This document shows positions 18,165 to 27,243 of a stretch of DNA of 64,000 bases, piece by piece. Position numbers and translations under genes: made by a program. Source of the stretch: Gp13-AA77 sp035946575 (GTDB lineage Bacteria > Acidobacteriota > Terriglobia > UBA7540); contig DASYZG010000104.1 of NCBI GenBank assembly GCA_035946575.1, forward strand, positions 32,978 to 96,977. Direction: 5' to 3'. The notes beneath the pieces were generated by a model that did no database searches, was not told where the DNA came from, and saw nothing but the letters and a program-made list of their open reading frames with translations. How positions within the stretch are numbered: the stretch's first letter is position 1; the number at the start of each line of letters is the position of its first letter.

Positions 18165-20807
18165 TCAGTGATTAAACATGAACTCCTCGCCCGTGAGCAG
18201 CGCCCAGCTCATGTCTACCAGCGCCGCGCGGCGAGGATTCTGCACCCCGGGGACCTTCTGTTGTTCCGCGGCCTGGAGCCCATTCACCAACTCCGTCCGC
18301 TCGCTGGCGGTCGGATAACGGCTCAAGGCGGCGAGATAGAGATAATTCACGATCTCCTCATCCGAGAATCCCAGCTTCAGCAGCATGTCGATGGTCCCGC
18401 CGGTTGCGCGCAGCTTGTCGTTCAAGGTGTCGCCGTTGATGATGTGCAGCGCCTGGGTGATCGTCGGAACCGAGGTGCGCTCGCTCTCGCGCGTCTGCTC
18501 CCGCGGCGGGCGCCCGAAGGCGTCGAGGAAATAGGACTTCACGGCGGTGTCCGGCAATTGGAGCGCCCGCATGCCCACCGGATAGCCGTCGAATTTCTCG
18601 GGCTGCTGCGTGACCTGCGAATAGGCGTCGAGCAGGACCTCGGCCGGCAGACGCTTGATGACGTAATGCGACCCGAACTTGTCGTCGTCGGCGTTCTCTT
18701 TCAGCGGCTGGGACGAAGTCTGATACGTCGCCGACTGCATGATGGTGCGGATCAGGCAATCGATATCGAAGTGATGCGCCACAAAATCGGCCGTGAGCGC
18801 ATTGAGCAATTCGTCGTTGGTGGAGGGATTGGTGGCGCGCAGATCGTCCACCGGCTCGACCAGTCCGCGTCCCATAAAGTTGCGCCAGACGCGATTCACG
18901 ATATTGCGCGCGAAGAACGGATTCGCGGGCGAAGTGAGCCAGTTCGCAAAGTAGACGCGCGTGTCGCCCGTCGCCCCCATCGGCAATGCCTGGGCGTCGA
19001 GCGGCTTGGGCGGCAGCACCATCATGAAGCGGTCGTCGGTGAACTCGCCGGTCTGGGCCGAATAGACGGTGACGTCGTTGAACAGCGGGCCCACGCCGGC
19101 CCGGGAGCCGCCGGGGCCGTAGGTCTTCAGGCGCACGCGCGCGAACAGGTTCGCCATGCCGTAGTAATCCTTCTGAGTCCATTTGGCCAGCGGATGATTG
19201 TGGCAGTGCGCGCAAGTGATGGTGATGCCGAGAAACGCCTGGGCCACGTTCTCGGAGGTGTCGAGCGGGTCGCGATGGACAATCCAATAATTCGCGGCGC
19301 CGTTCTGGTCGGTATTGCCGGTGGCCGTGATGATCTCGCGGACGAACTGGTTCCAGGGCTTGTCAGCTTTGACGCTCGCGCGAATCCAGTCGTAGTAGCT
19401 CCACATCTCGTCGTTCGACAGGCGATTGCTGGTCACGAGCAGCAGGTCCGACCACTTGTAGGCCCAATAGTCGACGAATTCCGGCCGCTTCATGATCGAC
19501 TCGATCAGGCGGTCGCGCTTGCCGGGCGAGGTGTCCTGGAGAAAGCTCTCCACCTCGCCGCGCGTGGGCAGGATGCCGGCGGCATCGAGATAGGCGCGGC
19601 GGATGAATTCGCTGTCGGACGCGGGATGCGACGGAGGGATATGCAGCAGGGCGAGATGTTTGAGGATGTCGTCGTCGATGTAGCTGTGCCGCGGCGCGTT
19701 CTTGAAGACGGCCTGGTCGAGATCGTAGGGGAACGGAATTCGCATGCGGGCGAAGGTCACGTGGCTTTGATACCAGACGGTGACCGGCGCTTCGCCGTAA
19801 CTGTGCATGGTGACGTGGCCGCCCGGGTCCACGGTGGCCACGCCTTCGTCGCCGCTGTCGAACTTGGCCCAGCGAGTCACGTCGCGGCTGCTGCCGTCCG
19901 AAAACTTCGCCATCACGACCAGTTGCTGGCTGGCGCCGGGCTCGAGCGACGCCTCCTGCGGCAGCACTTCGATCGAGGTCACGCGCGCGTCGGAATCAAG
20001 GGGAGGCGGCATGCCGTCCGCAATCCAGCCCGAGATCGCCTGATACTCCGGCGAGCCCACGTCGAATCGATGCCCGCCGCCGTGCGGGATGGTCAACGTG
20101 GGCTTGAGCAGGATCAGGCTTTTCGCCGGCTCCATGCGATCGGTGCGCCGGGCGAGCGCCTGGTGCGTCAGGGTGTAGTAGTCAGTCTCGGGATCGTAGC
20201 CGCGCAGGGTGAGCTTGAACCCGTTCTTGCCGGCGGCCGCGCCATGGCAGGGTCCGGAGTTGCAGCCGACCTTCGTCATCACCGGCAGAACGTCGTTGCG
20301 GAAGCTCCAGGGCGCGGGCGTGGAGAATCCTTGCACGGCGACAGTCGCCGAGGCCCGATGGCCGCGCAGCGTGGCGATGAGCGTCGCCTGGCCGTCGCCT
20401 TGCGGGTGCACCAGGCCGCCCTTATCAACACTCGCGACCTGAGCGTGCGAAGAGGCAATTACGGCCGCGGCGGTCAAATCCTCCTGATGGCCATCGGCGA
20501 AGGTCGCCTCCACGACCAGTTGCTGGTTGTAGCGCGGTCCGGCAAAGGCGATGGAGGACGGAAGCAACTCGATTTTCGCCAGGGGAGCCGTGCTGTGGGC
20601 CGGGTGCGCGGCGACGGGCTGGATATGCCGCGGAACCATTTGCTGCGGCTTCGACATGTCAGACTGGTGGTAAGGGACGTCCTTGCCCGACATCGCGGGC
20701 GTCCCCGGGGAGGATCGAACTGGATGGTTCTGCGACGCGCGAATCAGAAAAGGGAGGTTAGCGGCGGCAACGATCGCGGCAAGCAGCAAAAAACTGCGGA
20801 TTTTCAT
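18165..20807 (-). CDS. DUF1549/DUF1553 haem-type protein (planctomycete PSD1-like)
   Basis: An 880-residue exported protein. The signal peptide is at residues 1-24 (KIRSFLLLAAIVAAANLPFL). Two bacterial Ig-like (Big_2) segments lie near residues 77-160 and 277-350. Between them is a haem-like site CNSGPCH at 182-188, followed by GKNGFKLTLRGYDPETDY. DUF1549 follows (SEFIRRAYLDAAGILPT, 399-415), with a second haem-like site CAHCHNHP at 532-539. DUF1553 fills the C-terminal third (RVYFANWLTSPANPFFARNIVNRVWRNFMGRGLVEP). These proteins are abundant in Planctomycetes and Acidobacteria beside DUF1501 genes. A role in sulfatase-linked polymer use has been proposed; the reaction is unknown. The start at 20807 needs no change. 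Confidence 0.9.
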   Translation of the reverse strand: MKIRSFLLLAAIVAAANLPFLIRASQNHPVRSSPGTPAMSGKDVPYHQSDMSKPQQMVPRHIQPVAAHPAHSTAPLAKIELLPSSIAFAGPRYNQQLVVEATFADGHQEDLTAAAVIASSHAQVASVDKGGLVHPQGDGQATLIATLRGHRASATVAVQGFSTPAPWSFRNDVLPVMTKVGCNSGPCHGAAAGKNGFKLTLRGYDPETDYYTLTHQALARRTDRMEPAKSLILLKPTLTIPHGGGHRFDVGSPEYQAISGWIADGMPPPLDSDARVTSIEVLPQEASLEPGASQQLVVMAKFSDGSSRDVTRWAKFDSGDEGVATVDPGGHVTMHSYGEAPVTVWYQSHVTFARMRIPFPYDLDQAVFKNAPRHSYIDDDILKHLALLHIPPSHPASDSEFIRRAYLDAAGILPTRGEVESFLQDTSPGKRDRLIESIMKRPEFVDYWAYKWSDLLLVTSNRLSNDEMWSYYDWIRASVKADKPWNQFVREIITATGNTDQNGAANYWIVHRDPLDTSENVAQAFLGITITCAHCHNHPLAKWTQKDYYGMANLFARVRLKTYGPGGSRAGVGPLFNDVTVYSAQTGEFTDDRFMMVLPPKPLDAQALPMGATGDTRVYFANWLTSPANPFFARNIVNRVWRNFMGRGLVEPVDDLRATNPSTNDELLNALTADFVAHHFDIDCLIRTIMQSATYQTSSQPLKENADDDKFGSHYVIKRLPAEVLLDAYSQVTQQPEKFDGYPVGMRALQLPDTAVKSYFLDAFGRPPREQTRESERTSVPTITQALHIINGDTLNDKLRATGGTIDMLLKLGFSDEEIVNYLYLAALSRYPTASERTELVNGLQAAEQQKVPGVQNPRRAALVDMSWALLTGEEFMFNH

Positions 20808-20814
20808 CTCATTC

Positions 20815-20912
20815 TCGACGTCTCCGCGCCCTCGGTGAGTCCTCCGTGTTCTCTGGGTTAAATGCTTTCAACACAGAGAGCACGGAGACTCTCACGGAGG
20901 ACACAGAGTAGC
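20815..20912. repeat. CACAGAGG palindrome (R4)
   Basis: GTCCTCCGTGTTCTCTGGGT then TAAATGCTTTCA then ACACAGAGAGCACGGAGA and CACGGAGGACACAGAG: an imperfect inverted repeat. It fills the spacer between the small secreted protein stop (20914) and the DUF1549/1553 start (20807). Confidence 0.75.
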
Positions 20913-20913
20913 G

Positions 20914-21288
20914 CTACTTCACCCTCTTGGCGACGTATTCGATTTTCCGGTCGAACCCGGTGATCTCGACGCTGAAATCGATTTCGTCGTTGTCTTTGAT
21001 CTTGCCGGTGTAATTCACCTTGCCCTGATTACCCTGGAACTCGACGGTTAGGGTGAAAGTGACCGTGTCGCCGTCGATCTTGCCGCCTTCGATGGTCGAC
21101 TTGCCGAACATGTCGCTGCTGGTATCGCCGGTGAGTTTGTTCCCGTCAACTTTGAAGTTGAACGTCCTCTCCACGCTGCCATTGGGTGTCTGCGCGGTAC
21201 CCTTCCAGGCGCCGCTGATGTCGGCCGCGGATGCGGCCACGGCCAGAGACAACATCGCGAGCGGAAGTACAAGGCATCTCTTCGTCAT
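20914..21288 (-). CDS. Small secreted protein of unknown function
   Basis: A 124-residue exported protein. The signal peptide is at residues 1-21 (KRCLVLPLAMLSLAVAASA). The mature part, DISGAWKGTAQTPNGSVERTFNFKVDGNKLTGDT, is an all-beta, lipocalin-like or glycan-binding-like pattern (SGxWxG ... F.F...G..LTG) that recurs in many Acidobacteria and Planctomycetes without a known role. It ends IEYVAKRVK. It lies between DUF1501 and DUF1549/1553 genes, separated from each by a palindrome, so it is likely cotranscribed with that cluster. Confidence 0.75.
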   Translation of the reverse strand: MTKRCLVLPLAMLSLAVAASAADISGAWKGTAQTPNGSVERTFNFKVDGNKLTGDTSSDMFGKSTIEGGKIDGDTVTFTLTVEFQGNQGKVNYTGKIKDNDEIDFSVEITGFDRKIEYVAKRVK

Positions 21289-21331
21289 GGTCGGCTCTCT
21301 CCTAAAAAGGACTGCGAATTCTCATTGCTCT

Positions 21332-21398
21332 GTGGCGGCCTCCGTGTTCTCCGGGTTAAAAGCTTTTAACACAGAGGGCACAGAGAGCACAGAAAGGC
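21332..21398. repeat. CACAGAGG palindrome (R5)
   Basis: CCTCCGTGTTCTCCGGGTTA then AAAGCTTTTAACACAGAGGG and CACAGAGAGCACAG. The centre GTTAAAAGCTTTTAAC is a perfect palindrome. It fills the spacer between the DUF1501 stop (21402) and the small secreted protein (21288). Confidence 0.75.
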
Positions 21399-21401
21399 AG
21401 A

Positions 21402-22781
21402 CTACACCAGCAACTCCTGGATGGGATCAAATCCGTGATCCACCAGCCGCACCACACGTCCTTGCGGCGTCTTCAATTCCGTTTCGATCGGAATACCGAG
21501 ACATTTGTAGACGGTGGCCGCCACGTGCGCCGGCATCACCGGACGGTCTTTGGGCGCGGCGCCGATATTGTCGGACGCGCCCACTACCTGCCCGCCCTTG
21601 ATGCCTCCGCCCGCCAGCACCACCGTCCAGCACTGCGGCCAGTGATCGCGTCCGCCGGCGGGATTGATGCGCGGCGTGCGCCCAAACTCGCCGGTGGCGA
21701 GCACCAGGGTGTTTCCGAGCAACCCCTGGTTGCTCAAATCTTCGAGCAGCGAGCTGTAAGCGTTGTCGAACATTGGGCCGACGAGATCACGGTAGCAACT
21801 GATAGGGCTGAAGGGCGCCGAGCCGTGGATGTCCCAGGTAATGTCGTTGAACACCGTCTCGAACATGTTGACGGTCACAAAGCGCACGCCGCGCTCGACC
21901 AGCCGCCGGGCGAGCAGGCACCCTTGTCCGAAGCGATTCATGCCATACCGCTTGCGCATGTCTTCGGACTCCTGGGTCAGCTCGAATGCCTCGCGCGCCT
22001 TGGCGGAGGTCATCAGCGTATACGCCTGGTCGAAGGTCGAGTCCATGAGCTTGGCGTCCTGGTTCGAGTCTTCGAAATAGCTGACGGATTTGTCGATCTC
22101 CGCGCGCCAGCTTCGCCGCCGATCCACGCGCACCGCGGCGATGTAATCGGGGGGCAGCATGTCAGGCACTTTGAAATTGGCATCGGCGGGATCGGCGTTG
22201 AGGACGAAAGGATCGTAGGCCTTGCCGAGAAAGCCGGCGGTGTCGCCGTGCGGCAGGTTGCCGCCGAGCTGGCCGATCATGTAGGGGATCAGGACGTTGG
22301 GCGGCATGTCGCCGCGCGGCCCCTTCTCGAAGCGCAGCACCGATCCGTAATTCGGCGATTCGAGCCCGCCCTGGAACAGTCGGCCGGTCTGCATCATCTG
22401 GCAGCCCGTGTCGTGCACGGCGGCCGCGGTGTGATAGCAGGACCTGAGCAGCGCAAACTTGTCCGCGTGCTTGGCCATGCGCGGGAAGATTTCAGAAATT
22501 TCGACGCCGCTGACATTCGTCTTGATCGGCTTGTAAGGACCGCGGATCGACGCCGGGGCGTCCGGCTTCATATCCCAGGTGTCAAGCTGGCTGGGTCCGC
22601 CGACCAGCATCAGCTGGATGCAGTTCACGTCCTTCGAAGGATCGACCGCACCCGTAGCTTTGAGCGCGAAGAATTCGGGGAGCGTCAGGCCCAGGAATCC
22701 CAGGGCTCCGGCGTGAAGGAAGTCGCGGCGGGTGACGCCGTCGCAGAATTCCACTTTCTTATCGGCATCCAGGCGGAACAT
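21402..22781 (-). CDS. DUF1501 Tat-exported protein (sulfatase-like fold)
   Basis: A 459-residue protein in the DUF1501 family, which has an alkaline-phosphatase/sulfatase-like core. A twin-arginine signal is seen as TRRDFLHAGALGFLGLTLPE (residues 17-36). Family blocks follow: CIQLMLVGGPSQLDTWDMKP, SEIFPRMAKHADKFALLRS, HDTGCQMMQTGR, GCLLARRLVERGVRFVTVN, LVLATGEFGRTP and GGRDHWPQCWTVVLAGGG. The length is normal. DUF1501 and DUF1549/1553 genes are usually paired, as here. A hydrolytic role is inferred from the fold; no substrate is known. The Tat signal implies folding in the cytoplasm before export. Confidence 0.92.
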   Translation of the reverse strand: MFRLDADKKVEFCDGVTRRDFLHAGALGFLGLTLPEFFALKATGAVDPSKDVNCIQLMLVGGPSQLDTWDMKPDAPASIRGPYKPIKTNVSGVEISEIFPRMAKHADKFALLRSCYHTAAAVHDTGCQMMQTGRLFQGGLESPNYGSVLRFEKGPRGDMPPNVLIPYMIGQLGGNLPHGDTAGFLGKAYDPFVLNADPADANFKVPDMLPPDYIAAVRVDRRRSWRAEIDKSVSYFEDSNQDAKLMDSTFDQAYTLMTSAKAREAFELTQESEDMRKRYGMNRFGQGCLLARRLVERGVRFVTVNMFETVFNDITWDIHGSAPFSPISCYRDLVGPMFDNAYSSLLEDLSNQGLLGNTLVLATGEFGRTPRINPAGGRDHWPQCWTVVLAGGGIKGGQVVGASDNIGAAPKDRPVMPAHVAATVYKCLGIPIETELKTPQGRVVRLVDHGFDPIQELLV

Positions 22782-22887
22782 AAGATCCCTCTGCCATGCG
22801 AGTGGCGAGACCGCCAGTAGCGGCTGTACACCTCCTAGAAAGGACTTGCTACTTGCCCCTCGCCACTTGCCGCTTCTCGATATCTCC

Positions 22888-23943
22888 TTAAACCCGCCGA
22901 AGCTTCGTCACCCGTCCTTCTTCGATCCACTCCACCACATACATGTCCCCACGCTTGTCCCAGCAGGCGGCGTGGGGGGAGATGAACTTGCCAGGCACCC
23001 AGGTGGTATCCGGGAGATTCGGCCAGCCCTTGACGTTCCAGACGTCTGGGTTGTCGCCGAGCTGCGCGACGGCCTTGTTATAGCGATTGTAGATCGTAAC
23101 CACGCCGTGCAGGTCGGGGATCAGCAGATCGCCGTTCGCGGCCTGATCGAAATGGCAGGGCGCGCGCATAGCGTCGGTAAAAAACGCGATGTGCTTGCCG
23201 TCGAGCGTGAACGTCTGCAGGCGCGCGTTCGACCGGTCCGCGATCACCACGATGGGCTCCGAGCCGCGCGTATCGATCCAGATGCCGTGCGGACAATCGA
23301 GCTTGCCGGCATCGCTACCCTTGCCGCCCCACGTCCGGATGCGCTCGCGCTTGGGATTGTACTGATGCACGTAGCTCAACCCATAGCCATCAGCCACATA
23401 GATGTCACCGTTGGGCGCGACGACTGTATTGGTCGGCTTGAATTCGGCTTCTTCCTTGTAGACGCCGGAATCCTCGGGCCAGTTGATGGTCCAGATCGCC
23501 TCGCCGTCGAGCGTGGTCTTCACCACGATGTGTCGCTCGTAGTCGGAGAGGTAAAGGTACTCCGTACCCTCTTCTCTGCGAAGCAGGCAGCCGTGCGCGC
23601 CCTTCTGGAACTCCGGCCCCCAGGACTTCACGTACCTGCCCTTGTGATCGAAGATGATCACCGAATCCTTGCTCTGGTTGTGGACGATCACGCGGTTGTG
23701 CTGATCGATTTGCACGCCGTGGGTGTAGCCGTACTTGACGCCGTTCGGAAGCTGGCCCCATCCCGGAACGAGTTCGTAGGTATGCGCGCCCGAGCCCAGT
23801 ACCACGCGGCTACCCGATTTGTTCGATTTGCCGAGCAGGATGCCCGGCGCCAGAGTGGCGCCCACCGCGCCGGCCGCGCCAGCGCCGGCACGCTCGAGGA
23901 ATCGCCTCCGCGAGACGTTGATTCCTTCGGATGATTTCTTCAT
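22888..23943 (-). CDS. Tat-exported NHL/six-bladed beta-propeller protein
   Basis: A 351-residue exported protein, first gene of the minus-strand cluster. The Tat signal SRRRFLERAGAGAAGAVGAT is at residues 11-30, followed by GILLGKSNK. Propeller strands recur: GVKYGYTHGVQIDQHNRVIV, DSVIIFDHKGRYVKSWG, TNTVVAPNGDIYVADGYG, DCPHGIWIDTRGSEPIVVIA and SPHAACWDKRGDMYVVEW. This pattern is shared with peptidylglycine-monooxygenase/NHL-type propellers. The role is unknown. The 107-base gap to the DUF1501 gene downstream, on the same strand, suggests cotranscription. Confidence 0.85.
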   Translation of the reverse strand: MKKSSEGINVSRRRFLERAGAGAAGAVGATLAPGILLGKSNKSGSRVVLGSGAHTYELVPGWGQLPNGVKYGYTHGVQIDQHNRVIVHNQSKDSVIIFDHKGRYVKSWGPEFQKGAHGCLLRREEGTEYLYLSDYERHIVVKTTLDGEAIWTINWPEDSGVYKEEAEFKPTNTVVAPNGDIYVADGYGLSYVHQYNPKRERIRTWGGKGSDAGKLDCPHGIWIDTRGSEPIVVIADRSNARLQTFTLDGKHIAFFTDAMRAPCHFDQAANGDLLIPDLHGVVTIYNRYNKAVAQLGDNPDVWNVKGWPNLPDTTWVPGKFISPHAACWDKRGDMYVVEWIEEGRVTKLRRV

Positions 23944-24110
23944 GCCCTTCGCCTCCCCCGCCGATCGTCAGCGCTGCGCCAGAATGTTACGAGTTTAACT
24001 CCATAATCAACGCGCCGCCAGCATAACGTTTGAAGGTTTGTACCCGGCTCGGGCAAGTCGCGACTCCGGCACCTGCGTCCCGGGTTGGCTGTGCCGCCGG
24101 TTCCGAATCT

Positions 24111-24764
24111 TCACGGGAGTACCGGGATTCCGAGCCTTGCGAGATCAACCCTCAGCTGCTCGACGGATTGAAAGCGCAGGCCCGCAAGTCCCAGCACCCG
24201 CGCCGCGGCGACGTTCGCCTCGCGATCGTCGATGAACAGCGCTTCGGAGGGCTGAAGCTTGAGGCAATCGAGGCAGCGTTCATAGATCGCCGGGTCAGGT
24301 TTAATGAGGTGAAGTTCCGAGGAGAGGATCGGGCAATCGACGCGCCGCAGCCAGGCGAAGTTGCGCCGCACATGCGCCGCCATGTCACGATGCATGTTGG
24401 AGAGGACAGCGGTTTTGAATCCGGAGTCGCGAAGCCGGTCGAGCCAGCCGACCATGTCGGGATCCATTTGGCTCCACATCTCCACATCCCAATGGCGCAG
24501 TCTGCTGACGAGTTCCGTGTCCGGCTTGTTTCCGTCTGCCGCCACTCTGGACCAATAATCCACGGGGCTGAGCAGACCCTGGTCGTAGGGCAAGCGCTCC
24601 TCGCTGTACCGGGCGACGAATCTCGCGTGGGCGAGGCCCAGGGCGTCAGCCATTCGCGCCAGGCTCTCGGGCGTGGGCTTGTGGCACAGGACCTCGCCAA
24701 AGTCCAGCAACACGCCGCGAATTGCGCCGGCCTCGCCGTTCAGCGCAACCGTCAGATCGTCCAT
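24111..24764 (-). CDS. HAD-superfamily hydrolase, YihX-like
   Basis: A 217-residue cytosolic HAD hydrolase, probably a sugar or nucleotide phosphatase. The ATG at 24764 is taken because GGGGAG lies 7-12 bases upstream; the longer frame adds 84 residues with no family match. Motif I is LLDFGEVL, with the nucleophile Asp followed at +2 by Gly (as in YihX-type DLGNVL) instead of the usual second Asp. Motif II is AVLSNMH, the Lys motif LIKPDPAIYERCL, and motif IV LFIDDREANVAAA. The cap is helical (PTPESLARMADALGL...WSQMDPD). It stands alone. The upstream 200 bases face a dead gene fragment. Confidence 0.9.
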   Translation of the reverse strand: MDDLTVALNGEAGAIRGVLLDFGEVLCHKPTPESLARMADALGLAHARFVARYSEERLPYDQGLLSPVDYWSRVAADGNKPDTELVSRLRHWDVEMWSQMDPDMVGWLDRLRDSGFKTAVLSNMHRDMAAHVRRNFAWLRRVDCPILSSELHLIKPDPAIYERCLDCLKLQPSEALFIDDREANVAAARVLGLAGLRFQSVEQLRVDLARLGIPVLP

Positions 24765-24977
24765 CGGTATTCTCCCCAAGAAATGATTTTGCAGAGGCGC
24801 ACGGCCCCGCGTCCACAGAATTTCTGTTGTGAGCCGCTCCAGCCACCCGCGTGAGCGCGAATCGTGTCCCCGGGGCATCCAGGGAAGCGCGGCTTTACCG
24901 TCTCTGCAAGCCGCGTTGAGGACCCTGCCGGAACTCGGCATGAGCTCGGATTCGGGAAGGCGGCCGCGGAAGGCCAC

Positions 24978-25252
24978 GTGAAGAGACCGAGAACGCGGCA
25001 AAAACTCTACCTTCACGAACCCGTTGCGGCCCGCAGCCTGATGGCACGCGCTTCTCTGGCGGGGCTCCTGAAGAGTTTTCCTGAGCGCGTGGTCTGGGCG
25101 GCGTTCGTGTTCGTGACGGCTGTGATTTCGATGTTGATCCTGGTGAGCGTCGCGCGGCTCACGCGGACTCCGTTTGTATTTCCATCGGTCGGTCCGACCG
25201 CCATCCTATTCTTTTTTCACCCGATGTCGCCCAACGGCTCGCCCCGCCACGT
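24978..25252 (+). pseudogene. HPP-family membrane protein, 5' fragment
   Basis: The N-terminal part of an HPP-family integral membrane protein (named for a His-Pro-Pro motif; linked in some bacteria to nitrite transport). From GTG 24978 it reads KRPRTRQKLYLHEPVAARSL, then a first membrane segment (VVWAAFVFVTAVISMLILVS), then the family block TPFVFPSVGPTAILFFFHPM and SPNGSPRHV. At about base 25252 the similarity stops and ADOP permease sequence begins. The other three or so membrane segments are missing, so the gene is dead. A deletion or recombination joined it to the fragment that follows. Confidence 0.75.
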
Positions 25253-25578
25253 CTCTACGGCGTGATGGCCTACGCGGTAGCGCAGCGGACGAGCGAGATC
25301 GGAATCCGGATGGCGTTGGGGGCGAGTCGGCTGGATGTGCACGGGATGGTGCTACGCGGTGCCCTGGTGCAGACAGGCGCGGGGCTGCTGATCGGGATTC
25401 CGGCAGCGCTGGTGGCCGGGCGCTTGATGGAGTCGCAGCTTTACGGCGTGGCGGCGTACAACCCGATGGTGACCGGAGTGACGACGGCAGTGCTGGGTGC
25501 GGTGGCGCTGCCCGCGGCAGCGCTACCGGCCGGCGGGCCGCGGGCGTGGAGCCCATGGAAGCCCTGCGTGCGGAGTGA
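25253..25578 (+). pseudogene. ADOP/MacB-type ABC permease, 3' fragment with a frameshift
   Basis: The last 105 or so residues of an FtsX-fold permease of the acidobacterial ADOP type. It starts abruptly at LYGVMAYAVAQRTSEIGIRM, then ALGASRLDVHGMVLRGALVQ, the typical mid-C-terminal block. Near 25520-25535 the frame slips by one: the first frame runs on as LPAAALPAGGPRAW, while the next gives the expected family end GRRAAGVEPMEALRAE and a stop at 25578. About 700 upstream residues are absent. It is therefore a remnant fused to the HPP fragment. Confidence 0.75.
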
Positions 25579-25710
25579 AAGGGGAACAGCAAAGGGTCGC
25601 GCGGGGGCCACGTCGTGTTCGCACCAGGCTTGCCCAACACAGGACCAGGTTGTGGTTCACCACCGCGTTGTGGACTCCATCCGTGCCCGCGAGCGCGATC
25701 GAAATGCGAC

Positions 25711-27243
25711 CTATGCCCAATAATTGCGGTCGAGCGACCGATACTGGATGGCTTCGGAAATGTGTGCGTGGCCGATCGATTCCGCACCTTCGAGGTCGGC
25801 GATGGTTCGCGCCACCTTGAGAATGCGATCATGGGCGCGCGCGGAGAGGCCGAGCCGGTTGACGGCGTTCTCGAGCAGGCGCTCGCAGTCGGCCGTCAGA
25901 TCGCAATACTTGCGGACCTGGCGCGTGCTCATCTGCGCGTTGGCGTGGATTTTCTCGCCCTGATACCGCGCGGCCTGGCGCTCGCGCGCCGCCACCACGC
26001 GCTTGCGGACCGCGTCGGACGTGTCGCCGCCGTCGGCTTCGCGCAATTCACGGTACTTCACCGCCGGCATGTCGATGTGAATGTCGATGCGGTCGAGCAG
26101 CGGTCCGGAAATCTTGGATACGTAGCGCTGGATCAGCGGCGGCGTGCAGGTGCACTCGCGCGATGGATCGTTGAAGAATCCGCAGGGACACGGATTCATG
26201 GCGGCGGCGAGCATGAATCGGGCGGGGAAGGTGAGCGACATGGCAGCGCGCGCGATGGTCACGTGGCCATCTTCGAGAGGCTGCCGGAGCACTTCGAGGA
26301 CGTGACGCTCGAACTCCGGCAGTTCGTCGAGAAACAGCACGCCATGATGCGCCAGGCTGACTTCGCCGGGACGCGGCACGGCGCCGCCGCCGATCAGTCC
26401 GGCGTCCGAGATGGTGTGGTGCGGCGAGCGGAACGGGCGCTCCGAAACCAATCCCACACCGGCCTCGAGGACGCCGGCCACGCTATGGACCTTGGTGGTC
26501 TCGAGGGCCTCGATGAAATTCAGCGGCGGCAGGATGGTGGGAATGCGCTTGGCGAGCATGGTCTTGCCCGCGCCCGGCGGCCCGATCATCAGGATGTTGT
26601 GCCCACCCGCGGCCGCGACTTCGATGGCACGCTTGGCGTGCATCTGGCCTTTCACGTCGCGGAAGTCCACGCCGTACTGGTTCACGTGCGCCAGCAGGTC
26701 CGACCGGCTCACGCGGGTGGGCGCGAATTCACGCGTGGAGTTGATCAGGTCGAGCACTTCGGGCAGCGACTTCAAGCCGAAGACGTCCACGCCCTCGACC
26801 ACCGCCGCCTCGCGGGCGTTCTCCGCCGGCACGATCAGCTTCGGGATCTTCTTGAGGCGCGACATTGAGGCGATCGAGAGCGCACCCTTGATCGGGCGCA
26901 AGCCGCCGTCGAGCGACAATTCGCCGAGGAAGAGCGACCCCTGCAGATCGTCCTTCATCAGCACGCCGGTCGTGCCCAGAATGCCGAGCGCGATGGCGAG
27001 GTCGAATCCGGAGCCTTCCTTCTTCACGTCCGCGGGCGCCAGATTCACGGTGACGTTCTGAAAGGGGAACTCGAGGCCGCAGTTCTTGATGGCGGACTTG
27101 ATGCGCTCGCGGCTCTCGCGCACGGCGGCATCGGGCAGGCCCACGGTGGTGAAGTTGGGCATGCCCGCGGAGACGTCCACCTCAACCTCCACGGGGTAGG
27201 CGTCAATGCCAAAAACTGCGGCACTGAAGGTTTTGTAAAGCAT
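25711..27243 (-). CDS. comM: ComM/YifB-family Mg-chelatase-like AAA ATPase
   Basis: A 510-residue hexameric-type AAA+ helicase. In naturally competent bacteria ComM drives branch migration during DNA uptake and recombination. The start at 27243 gives the family N-terminus MLYKTFSAAVFGIDAYPVEV; the longer frame adds nine residues (MEPKNRRLC) not found in the family. Blocks: a Lon-like ChlI domain (GLPDAAVRESRERIKSAIKN and VNLAPADVKKEGSGFDLAIA), Walker A GPPGAGKTMLAKR near residue 220, Walker B VLFLDELPEF, the sensor/arginine region RSPHHTISDAGLIGGG, and a C-terminal Mg-chelatase domain with the Cys cluster CPCGFFNDPSRECTC. All motifs are intact. It stands alone on the minus strand. Confidence 0.95.
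   Translation of the reverse strand: MLYKTFSAAVFGIDAYPVEVEVDVSAGMPNFTTVGLPDAAVRESRERIKSAIKNCGLEFPFQNVTVNLAPADVKKEGSGFDLAIALGILGTTGVLMKDDLQGSLFLGELSLDGGLRPIKGALSIASMSRLKKIPKLIVPAENAREAAVVEGVDVFGLKSLPEVLDLINSTREFAPTRVSRSDLLAHVNQYGVDFRDVKGQMHAKRAIEVAAAGGHNILMIGPPGAGKTMLAKRIPTILPPLNFIEALETTKVHSVAGVLEAGVGLVSERPFRSPHHTISDAGLIGGGAVPRPGEVSLAHHGVLFLDELPEFERHVLEVLRQPLEDGHVTIARAAMSLTFPARFMLAAAMNPCPCGFFNDPSRECTCTPPLIQRYVSKISGPLLDRIDIHIDMPAVKYRELREADGGDTSDAVRKRVVAARERQAARYQGEKIHANAQMSTRQVRKYCDLTADCERLLENAVNRLGLSARAHDRILKVARTIADLEGAESIGHAHISEAIQYRSLDRNYWA

Noticed and set aside
18018..20861. 947-residue plus-strand open frame opposite the DUF1549/1553 gene
   Set aside because: It mirrors a high-GC gene with a clear signal peptide and haem motifs on the other strand; the frame has no domain, and starts within the neighbouring pseudogene.
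24765..25016. N-terminal extension of the HAD protein
   Set aside because: The extra 84 residues have no family match, and a good ribosome site lies before Met at 24764.
25615..26868. 417-residue plus-strand frame opposite comM
   Set aside because: Antisense of a perfectly conserved AAA ATPase; no recognisable domain.
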